Origin: Casuarina equisetifolia
Taxonomy: Eukaryota; Streptophyta; Magnoliopsida; Fagales; Casuarinaceae
Direction of reading: 5' to 3'
Length of the DNA stretch: 64,000 nt
Assembly: GCA_028551475.1 (NCBI GenBank)
Contig: CM052354.1
Coordinates: forward strand, 13,973,258 to 14,037,257
Position numbers and translations under genes: made by a program. Below the pieces are notes generated by a model. The model had not been told where the DNA came from. It made no database searches and saw nothing but the letters and a program-made list of their open reading frames with translations. Of the stretch, positions 45,983-56,012 are shown one piece after another (positions within the stretch are counted from its first letter, which is position 1; each line of letters opens with the position of its first letter).

Positions 45983-47480
45983 CCTTAAAGTCCCCCCACC
46001 GCTTCTTATCTAACCCTTTATATCCTCTATTTTCCTAATTTACACAGTTCTGCTACCTTATACGCTAAGCAAAACAATGAACACTTGCATGGTAACAATG
46101 TTCTTGACTGGCTACAAGCATGAATTTGCATGTAGGATTACAAGCGTGGTTCAACGATGTTTATGTGTGTTCATGTCAAACCTAAGATTTTTCCCCATAT
46201 CTCACAACATTCGCCCCATGATTGCTATCAACTTCATGTTAGTTTATTTTTATTTTTTTAATATTACAACAAGTACACTCAATTACTATACATGAAGTGT
46301 CGAATCTCAAACCTCACAGTTGAAGACCTTATTAGCTTACCACTCTTTGTTAGTCTATGCTAGATGCTTACGTGATGCCTTTATGCAATACTTTAAGCAC
46401 TGCAAATACAATAGATTAAGTGCTTGGAATTCCTTGACAAGCTGTCCAAAGATGCCCACGAAAAGGTGAAAATTGAGAATTGATTTATCGGGGCTTGTAA
46501 AAGAGATTCATTTGGCAAAGTTTTGAGAATGGGCTTCCAAAAAGCCCATCTGACTGAGCCCAAGGTAAGTGTATTATGTAACTTGTTTATGGGTAGTTTG
46601 TATGAAAGGGCTTGTTTTATATCTAAGCCCAGCCCATTAAAATTCCCAAATTCATTTTAGGGTTTTTATAAAAGACAATGGGTGCTATATTTTAGTTTTA
46701 TGGTTGAATGAAGAAGATGAATGTGATTTACGGTTTTTCTCTATAGAAACCGGTGAGGCGCGGTTTCCCTCTATAGAAGAATTCGTGATGAAAATGATCA
46801 AAATCCATCCAAAATAACATGATGTGAATTAGGTCCCTAACAAAGAAGCATTACCAAAAGATTTTTTTTTTGTTGATAAATATAGTTTCAAAAACAAGGT
46901 GAATTTCTTTTTTTTTAAAAAAAAGGTGTTGCATCATGCAAGTTGTTGACGGTGTACTGGTGATTTGGAAGCCTTATTATTGCTGTGAAACGTCCTGTGC
47001 CCATTAATGACTCTCGCGAGGTTTGTGATGTTGCAAGATTGACCTTGAAGCCACCATGGCGTTACTTCACCCTCACGCATGCCAATCGTCTTCTTTTTTT
47101 ATTCTTAATATTTTAAAAAATAAGCTTTTTGTTGGGTTATTTTTTTGAAGGATAACATAAAATTTACACAGATATTTCATAGCAAGTATTAAGTCTTATC
47201 ATTTTGAGTGATTTCTGGTAAAAAGTTATGATTTTTTGGAACAAGTTTTTCAGCTTACTTCATATTTTGTCAACGAATGTCATTAAATTTGTCAACATGT
47301 AAAATGCCATCACGTGGAAGCGGCGCACGTTGTCTCCGCAAAACGAGACTGAAGTAATAATAGAGTACTCTAGTAAAAAAAGGTTTAAACTTTGAAAAGA
47401 GACAAATATGCAAAAGATAGGAGACAGGAAGGGACAGGGTGGATGCCCAAAGATTTCAATTGGTACTACTTCTTTAAAAT
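45983..47480. other. Low-repeat upstream region of the ICR gene
   Basis: No retroelement domain or long frame is recognised. It holds homopolymer T/A runs (46861-46871 and 46912-46924) and a promoter-like cluster at 46625-46674. No convincing TATA box is seen just before the first ICR exon. Confidence 0.5.
46625..46674 (+). promoter_or_regulatory. Site II plus telo-box plus TATA-like cluster
   Basis: AAGCCCAGCCCATT (46625-46638) contains two AGCCCA site II words. TTTTAGGGTTT (46656-46666) is a telo-box (AAACCCTAAA on the other strand). TTTTTATAAAAG (46663-46674) could serve as a TATA box. In plants this trio typifies promoters of ribosomal-protein and other housekeeping genes. No coding frame follows on the plus strand for several hundred bases. 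It lies about 0.8 kb before the ICR 5' exon, so it may be a distal start, a relic or chance. Confidence 0.4.
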
Positions 47481-47489
47481 TACCCTTCT

Positions 47490-47787
47490 GTCCACTTCCT
47501 TTTGCCTCTAAACTTCAACTGCACACTAAGCAGCTTTAATTCAAACGCCAAACTCGTCTTCTTCTTTCCCACTTTCTTTCTACCTTATCGTCCGTCTTCA
47601 CTGCTCCGTCCATGTGCTTCCGAACAGCTATCAATTTATAACTCACACCCCCTCCTGTCACTTCACACGCTTCTCATTCTCTTTTTAGTCGCTGATTTGG
47701 GTTTTTCAGGGACTTCTTGTAAGTGCTACTCAGATCCCAAAAGAGAACAAGCTAACTGATATCGTTGTTTTGTGTAAAGATATCAAG
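47490..47787 (+). other. Probable non-coding first exon (5' UTR) of the ICR gene
   Basis: A CT-rich stretch (47545-47620), as seen around plant transcription starts, is followed by a good donor, ATCAAG/GTGAGATT, with GT at 47788-47789. No long frame is conserved. The left edge is not defined by any signal. Joining to 49966 would give a leader interrupted by one intron of about 2.2 kb, a common pattern in plant genes. Transcript data were not available. Confidence 0.5.
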
Positions 47788-49965
47788 GTGAGATTCACTT
47801 TCCTTCAGCTTGTACATTAACGTGAATGTCTTTACTGTTTTGATCTTCTTATTTTATTCATCCGTTGCATGTCTTTTCCTCTCTTCATCGCAACTGATTC
47901 TTCCATCAAGTTTCTTTGCGCCCAGAAAAATAAATAAATAAATAAATCTATCTACCAGTATCGTCTTTCTGCTCATCCTCGATCTGTTTAGAAGTTTAAA
48001 AATGGTTGATGATGTTCCATAGTTTTCGCAAAACACAAACAACTTCTAAATCCCTGGACATTAAGTCCATATCACCTCGACTACGCTTTCCTTTGTTCAT
48101 AGACCTTCACACACGGTAAGAGAGATGTGTCTGAGATTGTCGTTGCGTGGCTTTTCCTTTGTCCTCTGATTGTCGAGTTTTGTTTAATTTACTGTGTAGA
48201 TGTTGGTTTGGTCAAATTCCCCAAGGAAAACCCAAGAAATCCTTGAGATCTGAAGGCGCCACTGGAGACAGATTTCTGAACTGTCGCAGGCTTTAAATTT
48301 TACCTTTTAGTGTCACGTCGTAGACATCCAAATTTTGAATGCCCGGGTGCCTAAAACAAATGCACGAGAGTTTGCCCCGTGTATTATTATTTCACAACTT
48401 GAAAAGATCATTGTCCGGAAAGGCCGATAGAAAATGCCCAAATGACATAACTGCCATTCTCTTATCTTGAACTCCCCATGAACGGTCTTAGACTTTCACA
48501 TTGTCCCAGAAGCACACCGCCAGAAAAAATGGGAAATAAGAATACTTTTACACTGTCCCAGGGGCACACCACCAGAGAAAACGGGAAAGACGAGGGCCTA
48601 GAATTTCGGCAAAAGAAAAGTGAAAACCAGCCTCAAAATTTAAGCATTGAGCTATTATGTGCTTGGTTTTTTAGTATCATTTAGTTTTTATCTACTGAAT
48701 TGCTTTTTGTGCCGTTTTGTTTAGTTAGAGAAAGTCATGACGAATATTAATTTCATTTCTCTATAATCATTGATGTCTGATGCTGTCATCGTTGAACACA
48801 CAAGTAATCACCCATCCACCAAAATCTAACAGTGAACAGCATGACCTTTTGAAAATTGAGGGGCTATCCATATCCTAGCCAACATACAGCCACAAGGTTA
48901 AAAGAATGAATGGGCCACGACAGTGGATGGTAAAAACTAGTGAGTGGCAGCTATGAGATGGTTCTATTGAGAGATAGAATAAAACAAGGCGGATCAGACT
49001 TTATATCTAAATAATAGTAACGAGTCCCACCACCACTTGGTAAGGCTGACTTTTAACCTTTTGTCTTTTCTCTGGGGTACTGTGTTTCTTCCTACTGAAA
49101 AAGACCAGTCTAGGTTCTCTGGATTGTTAACTCTTCCATTTTTAAGCAAATTACCATTTGACAACCGGTCCTACTTTTCTGACTGACCTCTCAGCCAAGA
49201 ATTAAGTATTGATTCTTTTATATTGTCGAGTTTCACCTATAGGGGAGTTGTGGAGAAATTTAAACTAGTGGGGCCTGTGAATAGTATTTGTCAAGTTCTA
49301 TAACTTTGTTATTGCATCTATTTGGAGCGTGTGACAACTTTTTTTGTCGGGAGCATTCCTATCAGTGTCTTTGATGTTCGCACCTTTTTTGGATAATCCC
49401 TTGGCGATTAGGTGCACTCATCAATGCCTAGTTTTACCTTCAACTTTTGAACAACTGGGTGCTGCAGCCGCTACACGACGGTGCCTCAGTAATGTAGTTT
49501 ACAAATGGCAATGGTGAGGTGAGTCTAGAGAGTCCATCTGGAAAGCACAGGTGCAACCGACACGGAACTCCGTTTCATAAATGTTAGGCGATCATTTGCG
49601 CGATACTGCTTTTGCAATCACATGCTTTCACTCTATTAAAAAAACTACTCCTGTTTTCCTCCTTGATGTTGGGAAATTACTAGAGACATTATAAATTGTT
49701 TCCATTTAGATTTTAGATGGTAAAACGATGGAAGTCTTACTCTGGGATTGTTTGCATGTACTTAATGAAGTTCAGTCTTCTGCCTTATGTTGGATGTAAA
49801 TGGCAGGTAAAAGCATTTTATGAGCTCACACTGACTTTTACTAAATTCACCTTCTGTCAGATTTTCGTTATATTCTCGAGGGCTTCACTGATTTTCTTAT
49901 GTCACGCCGTGTTTACTGCCTTACACCATTTGTAATTCCTCTTGTTCGCTCCGCGTTTACTGCAG
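47788..49965 (+). other. Probable 5' UTR intron of the ICR gene
   Basis: It runs from GTGAGA at 47788 to the acceptor TTTACTGCAG ending at 49965, about 2.18 kb. T-rich stretches abound. It contains an AAAT microsatellite (47926-47947) and a 52-bp tandem duplication (48492-48595), but no retroelement. Confidence 0.5.
48492..48595 (+). repeat. 52-bp tandem duplication in the ICR leader intron
   Basis: 48492-48543 and 48544-48595 repeat ACTTTYACAYTGTCCCAG followed by GCACACCRCCAGA. They are diverged by several bases. Confidence 0.8.
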
Positions 49966-50027
49966 GTCACAAGCTTCGAGTTCCTTCTGATCTCTCTTTG
50001 TCAGTCAATAATCTTTAAGCAAATCAA

Positions 50028-51893
50028 ATGCCAAGATCAAGGTTAGAGAACAAGCGCAACTTAAAAATGTCTTCGTATTTGATGTTTTATGCTTCAAAAT
50101 CTGTTGTCTGGATGGTGAGATTTTTAATGTCTTTCAATGGGCTCCATATCTGACATCAATGTTCTATGTATGAACCATAGCTGCAAGCTAATTTCCACTT
50201 AAACAAGGTTGTATATTTATTTGGTAGCAAATAGGATTTCTTTTCTACAACAGTTGCAATGAAGTAAACTTCTTTTCTCCTAATAATTTTCGGAGGCGAC
50301 AGCTATTCATGTTGCTTTCACTAGGTCCTAATTAAGCTTCTCCTTTATATCATCTTCAGTCAACATAAATTACCAAGACCTCTTTACGGTCCTTGCTATT
50401 TCCAACATGATATAAGACCTCCCTCATAACCTTCGCACTGTTATGGCAGTTGCAAAGGTTAATGATTTAGATTATATGGTGTACTCGGAATCTAAAAGAT
50501 AATCTTCCGACATCGAATATTACAAGAATTGCTGCATGGCAGTTTACTCTTATTTATCCAGGATTTAGGGTTTCCTCTCTTTATCTTTGTTAGCGTACTG
50601 GCGTTTGCAGTTGCCAAGGTTAAAGATGCATACAACCTTAGTGAAATAAGGGTGTTCTCCCACATCAAGCCATTATTGATTTTCCCTGTGAATGGTTTCT
50701 TCTTATATCCAGGTCTAAGATCTCCATTTTGGCTGGGTAATAATGTTTTTCTTATGGAATTATTTATTTCCTTAATCTTTATGATACATAGGGGAACGGA
50801 AATGCCTCAAAGGCTGTCTCCTCGAGGCCCACACCCACTGAGAACATCTACTTCTGATTCTGATCCTCTGCATCATCGATCAACTACTGAGCGAAGTCCC
50901 AAGCTAGCAGATCGCCGGTCCCCAAGAGGCGCCCAAACTGATCCAATAAGCCAGAAGAAACTTGGTACCCGCATTGCAGATTTAGAATGTCAACTTGGGC
51001 AAGCACAGGAAGAACTAAGGATTCTAAAAGACCAACTGGCTTCAGCTGAGGCTGCCAAAAAAGAAGCACAAGAAGAACTAGAGAAGAAAAGCAAGAAGCC
51101 AATTCTTCCAGAAGCAGTGGAGATTGAAGAATTTAACTCGGATATAAACGACAGCAATCCTCCAGATGACAAACAGCAGGAAACTGAGGTTTTTGAAGTT
51201 CCTGTAGAAAAAGAGATGGATGGGCCGGGGAAGGAATGCAGCAATCTGACTCAGGTTGAAAAGGAAGCCCAATCCATGGACGTGTCAACTGAACCACTGC
51301 AAAAACCAGACCCAGAGAAACCATACTTCCATGAGTGGGATCCGAATAATGACGAGATACAGATGCTAAAGGCCAAGTTGGAAGAAAAGGAAAAGGAACT
51401 AGAGATGTCCATTCAAGAAAATGAGAACCTGAGAAACAAGACGAATGAGGCAGCTTTAAAAATATCATCTGCTCAAGCTAAAGAAGAAGAAATGACCTTG
51501 AGGTTGAGCCAACTGGAAGAGGAGCTAAACACAAGTAAAGCAAATGCAGCTCAGCTGAATGGGAAGGTGAAAGCTGTGGGAGAAGCAAAGGAGGCATTGG
51601 AAACAGAGATGAAGAAGCTGAGAGTACAAACAGAGCAGTGGAGAAAAGCAGCGGATGCAGCAGCAGCAGTGGTAGCTGGGGATATGGAGATGAATGGAAG
51701 GATCTACGAGAGATGTGTTTCCATGGATAAGCAGCTTGGTGGTGTGCTTGAGCCACCAGCTGGTGGATACACTAGTTTTGGTGGATCACTCAGGATGATT
51801 GATGATTTGGATGATGGACTTGGAAGTGGAAAGCGGAGGGGTTCAGGAATTAGAAAGTTCGGAGACTTGTGGAGAAAGAAGAGCCAGAAATGA
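50028..51893 (+). CDS. ICR: ICR/RIP protein (interactor of constitutively active ROPs, ICR1/ICR4-like); join 50028-50041 and 50792-51893
   Basis: The product is a scaffold that in known family members binds GTP-loaded ROP/RAC GTPases and connects them to vesicle traffic or microtubules at the cell cortex. Exon 1 codes MPRSR (14 bases from ATG 50028, donor AG/GTTAGAG). Exon 2 starts after TGATACATAG (acceptor at 50791). The join is in frame, R5 spanning it, and gives the N-terminal MPRSRGTEMPQR typical of the family. The spliced length is 371 residues. Domains are: Ser/Pro/Arg-rich residues 9-58, coiled coil 59-105 (KKLGTRIADLE), acidic linker to about 188, coiled coil 189-285, QWRKAA at 287-292 (the known ROP-binding motif) and a Lys/Arg-rich tail ending RKFGDLWRKKSQK. 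There is no signal peptide or membrane segment. The frame can be read upstream of 50792 for 88 codons, hydrophobic, but that is intron. No lesion is seen. Confidence 0.88.
50042..50791 (+). other. ICR coding-region intron (750 bp)
   Basis: The donor is GTTAGAG at 50042. The acceptor ATACATAG ends at 50791 after a T-rich tract (TATTTATTTCCTTAATC). A long frame runs through the last 260 bp by chance and would add a false hydrophobic N terminus to the protein. Confidence 0.8.
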
Positions 51894-52330
51894 GACTGGC
51901 TACGGTTGCTGTGTGTGTGTTTAAAGGGAGCGAAAGGGTTGCTTGCCGTTCCGCAGATGATCCCTTCTTATGTTTTGATTTCTCCATCTTGTTCCCTTGC
52001 AGTTGATGCTTGTATATTGAGTGCTCCAGCTGCCTCGTTAATTCCTCCCTGTCGCAGATCAAACCGAACACATTAATATTAGTTCCGATAGTTATGTCGC
52101 AGCGAATGCATGAAAACAATTCTTCTAGACTAGTATGGAATGCTGAGTGCTCAATCTATGGGCTTTTGTATGCTACTATGAGATTTTGCCGCCGCTGGAA
52201 TATTCTAATCAAACGTGTTTCGAGAAATAGAAATGTTTGGATATATCAATTTTGTAAAGAAATTCACGCGGGCACGTCTTTAGCATTCCACGTCACTGTT
52301 TGCATACACTAGTGGCTATCTTATCAGCTT
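51894..52330 (+). other. 3' flank / probable 3' UTR of the ICR gene
   Basis: A short TG run (51911-51921) is followed by T-rich sequence. No textbook AATAAA is seen close to the stop, and the polyadenylation site could not be placed. Confidence 0.4.
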
Positions 52331-52800
52331 TATTCAAACTTAATGCTTTTTTACCAACTAGTATTTTGCAGACGAAGGAGGTACACAGCTCCAGGGTGGG
52401 AACATGAAATGATTTGGAATCTTAATACATTTTAAAGAGGAAATTAAACAACATAATCTTTTCTATTAAGAAACAGGTTCTTAGATCAATCTAAAGACAT
52501 TCATCAATTCATAAAACAACTCTAATTAATTATATTGAATTCATAATCTATTGAAACTATCAATGCCTCCTTAAGATAATTGTATTTTCTTCTTTACCCT
52601 AAATCCAGTCCCTTTATATAGAGACTTTGCACTTCCTTTTTTATTTTCTAGAATTCTCATCTTATCTCAGTTCTTGTAAAATCTTTATCTAGAACTCTTA
52701 TCTTATTTGTAGATGGATCACAACAATCTCAACCCCTTATAGAACCCTTGTTCCCAAAGGTGAAGACTACAAAATATCATTATGTAGGTCTTGGATGGAT
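52331..52800 (-). promoter_or_regulatory. AT-rich region with a minus-strand TATA box near the pararetrovirus remnant
   Basis: The minus strand reads CTCTATATAAAGGGACTGG (52608-52626), a strong TATA context. It lies downstream of the virus remnant's reading frame, where the intergenic promoter of a circular pararetrovirus genome would fall. No virus primer-binding site was recognised nearby, so the assignment is tentative. Confidence 0.35.
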
Positions 52801-52810
52801 AGATGTTTGC

Positions 52811-54525
52811 TCAAGACTTGTCTTCATCCATGTAGAGATGATCCTTGAGGTGGAATGTCACTAGGATATAAGAACAGTTTGTGATGTGCCATAGTTCTTT
52901 CAACCAATATGCCTTAGTAGAAAATAAGAAAAGCCATTTGCAAAAGTATGGACTTTGGTTTCGTCTAGGCATACTCCTCATAAAATGGACCAACTAGGGC
53001 TTGTAAAAGATCATGTCAATTCTATAGACTCAAGCAAGATACCATAGCAAACAAAAGGCTTCTTTAGGGAATGATATGTTGTGTAGACAAGGAACATAGA
53101 ATGCATTGAGGAAAAGATAGGTTGAATGCCAGTCTATCCACTAGACTGGAGAGCTTGCCACACCATATTGCTTAAGAAGTATCCTCTGGTAAACATGGAT
53201 CCTACTAACAGTAAACCTAAGAAGAGCATTATTAGTAATGCTCATTTTTTAACTCAATAGGTAATAGGTCTAAGAGCTTGGCTATTATTGTTTTTGGATT
53301 TTCGGGAGTTTAGTTTTCCATAACTTCTAAGTCTATGGAAGAAGAGGCCATTTGTGGATGGAGAGAGTGAGGGGAGGCTTGGAAGGATGAGAAAGGAAAT
53401 CACTAAGGACATTATGCTTCCTTTTGATGTGCCTCACCTCGATTTTATATTGGCTGAACCAGTTCACCCATTGTAATAGCTACGTTTTTTGGATTACCTT
53501 TTGTTTGAATTGTAACATCCTTGGGAACACTAAGTAATCTACTTCAATCAAGAATTGATAATTGATAATATGGAATTGAAACTTTTCAATCCATCTTTTT
53601 ACTACCAAAAGTTCTTTGAAAGTGGCGTGATAATGATGCTCAAAGTTTTTAAATGCACCATTCTTATAGCCACAAATTTTTCGTTGGCCATCTAGTTCTT
53701 CCAACAAAATAGCTCCCCAATAAAGGTTGCTTGCATTAGTTTTTAGAACTCATTTTCCTTTATTTGGAATTTGCAATGGTGGCAATTCTAGGCCATTTCT
53801 TTTAGAATTTTGACACATTGAGTATGTTCTAAATTTTAGGCTGGCAGGTTCTTCTTCAACAATTGAGATAGTGGTGTTGTGTACTTGGCTACTCTTTTGA
53901 TGAAATTTGCCATATGATTGATGATTCCCAAGAATTGTTGTACCTACTTGGTAGTCATATTCTCGTTTGGAAATTTGAGCAACTCGAAGCCACATGCATT
54001 TGCAATTCATATCTTCCTTTTGAGATCTTCATCCTAAGAAAATCAACATTTGGCACTCTAATTATCATTTTCCTTTCTGCATCAATTGATGGAACTATTT
54101 AAGGAGATATTTGTGAGATTCTTTATCTTTAGAGAACAATAGGATGTCATCAATATAAACTAGGGCATGATATAAAATAGGCTGGAGGATCTTCATCATC
54201 ATTCTCTAAACTAGAGAAGGTGCCACCTTTAATCAAAAAGGCATAAATGTCCATTGGAATTGAGAGTTTGGGATGCAGAAAGTTATCTTAAGCCTATCTT
54301 CAAGCCTTATGCTAAGTTGCTAGAAACCTGCCTTAAGATCAAATTTAGAAAATATTTAGGCCTCTAAATGATAAGCAAAGAGTGTAAAGCATTTTGGTAA
54401 TAGGAACTTGTCATTAGCAAGGAAATGATTTAGGGGCTTGTAGTTGATTATGAGCCTCAATTTTCCTTTCCCCTATTCTGCTCTCTTGTTTGCATAGAAT
54501 AACTCACACACCCATTTCAGAAGGA
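52811..54525 (-). pseudogene. Endogenous pararetrovirus (Caulimoviridae) RT-RNase H remnant
   Basis: On the minus strand an RT with the blocks KLRLIINYKPLNHF, IFSKFDLKAGF, and catalytic YIDDILLFSKD (about 54130-54165) is readable. RNase H follows with GYKNGAF, a TFKELL-x-VK block and FPRMLQF (53480-53707), and the end NVLSDFLS near 53410. The phrase pattern is that of plant pararetroviruses (florendovirus/petuvirus-like), not of Gypsy elements. It is interrupted by many stops and frameshifts, with no protease or coat region on this strand. 52811-52993 may be the polyprotein tail. It is an ancient, non-coding integrated copy. Confidence 0.75.
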
Positions 54526-54538
54526 TATTAGGAAGGCA

Positions 54539-54935
54539 ATGTGCCATGTCAACAATGTTGATCCAACCACTGTTCCTATAAAGTTGTTCCATCCATTCTA
54601 CTTTAATGAAGATGGTCATGCAAACAAGACAAAGCTACTATTTCCTGAACATTATTTGTCTCTACCTCAAAAGGACACATGTAATGCACTTATCATTGGA
54701 GAAGATTTCTGGATGGAAAGTTTCAAAGATTTGAATTTTCCTTATCCTCTTAATCCAAAGACATGAATTTGAGCCTAAAGAAGTTAAAGAAAAAAAATAC
54801 CCTGAGAATTATAGCAATAGAGATTTGTATAAAAAAATTAGGAAGGAATATGGGCACATGAAATTAATCATGGGCTTTGGGATTCTCCTATTGATGTGGA
54901 AGAACATAATTTGGATAACATGATGGACATGTAAT
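54539..54935 (+). pseudogene. Plus-strand fragment beside the pararetrovirus remnant, possibly viral
   Basis: Frame 54539-54766 contains PIKLFHPFYFNEDG and ALIIGEDFW. After a stop and shift, the tail AHEINHGLWDSP...DVEEHNLDNMMD ends in a stop at 54935. No Gypsy or Copia domain fits. The head-to-head position directly beside the virus RT (junction about 54526-54538) suggests another part of the same virus genome in inverted orientation. Family assignment is inference only. Confidence 0.4.
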
Positions 54936-55128
54936 GTTGATCTGACAAGATTCTCTCTATTAATTTCATAGTACTAGTGTGTATGGTGTATGTACACGTG
55001 TTTATACTAGTAACAATAAGGACTCTACGTGAGATTTCATCCCTGTAAAAGTTAGGTGGTCAAAAGGTACTTTTTAAAAGTGGGATGCCAATTTTGAAAG
55101 TTAGTCTTAGCTAAAGTAAGGCAAACCT
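54936..55128. other. Short spacer next to a minus-strand primer site
   Basis: No coding region. It would be leader for the primer site at 55129-55141. It contains GTGTATGGTGTATGTACACGTG (54975-54996). Confidence 0.35.
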
Positions 55129-55141
55129 GGCTCTAATACCA
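55129..55141 (-). other. Primer-binding site beside LTR K
   Basis: The minus strand reads TGGTATTAGAGCC, identical to that of A1, seven bases from the LTR end at 55149. Confidence 0.75.
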
Positions 55142-55148
55142 TTTTGGG

Positions 55149-56012
55149 TGTATAGGGGAGAAGCTTTTTCTCAATTGTATAAGGTTGGAGTACGTAGAGG
55201 AGGGATGTTTTAGAGGAGAAGGCTTTTAGATTGGGAGAAGAGTGTAGAGGATGAGAAGATTTTGTGAGAGAGCAAAAGAATAGAGAGAAGTTGTTATGCC
55301 AAGGATTGATATCTCTTACTACTAGATACAAAAATAAAGGACCAACAAATTGAGGTCCAAACAAATAAAGGATTTTTGGCTTCTTCAAAAATTCACTTGT
55401 TAAGACTTTCGGTAACCTTCCCTAATGGAAAAAAATGATCTAATTGCTAGTGTTTTGGACAAATTGGGTGACTAACTTCCATGAATAGCAACATGTGGTA
55501 GTTCCTCTTGTCATGTTCCACCTTCTGACCTCCTTGTCACACTTCACCCATTGTGTAACTTTGGTGTTGTGCTTTGCCTAGCCTTTTCATTTGGTGCAAA
55601 ATTTGACCCCATTTGGTACCGCTTGGAGTTGATAGCTTGATTGCAACCTTGGGCTATGGCATAAGACCTAGTAACAAGGCCCTCGAGCACAATATCCTTA
55701 AAAGGATTTGGATAAAAGTGTCTTTAACAAGAAATGATGGAGAAATTAGCTCAACAAAAAAGGTAGGACTCAAACAAGAATCCTTAATCAGAAAAACAAA
55801 CTTCTAAATAGTGACAAGATGAAAAATAACATCCTCGCTATAGTAACCCTAAAATAGATTGAATAAGGGAACCTTCTTTTCAGACTAGGTTGGGTTGGGT
55901 CACCTTTATTACTTGGGTTAGGCTATACCCATTTACATATGGCATGAACATAAACAAACATCAAGCACACCAAACCAATTAAAGAAAAACCCATAATGTT
56001 TAACCAATAACA
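55149..56012 (-). repeat. LTR K (Gypsy), with polypurine tract upstream and primer site downstream
   Basis: On the minus strand it runs TGTTATTGGTTAAAC...CCCCTATACA, 864 bp. A leader rich in CTCTC and CTTCTC near its end is typical of the transcribed part of an LTR. At 56017-56029 the minus strand reads TTAAAGGGGAAGG, a purine tract preceded by the polyprotein end. The same LTR therefore serves as a 3' LTR to the right and a 5' LTR to the left. Confidence 0.65.

Noticed and set aside
48478..48684. 68-codon frame in the ICR leader intron
   Set aside because: It arises from the 52-bp duplication and has no domain or exon signals.
50529..50791. Hydrophobic N-terminal extension (about 88 codons) of the ICR frame
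   Set aside because: Splice signals at 50042 and 50791 plus the family N terminus at 50028 show this is intron; the hydrophobic text is chance translation.
51133..51756. Minus-strand frames of 84-111 codons inside the ICR exon
   Set aside because: They are shadows of the ICR coding exon and carry no independent domain.
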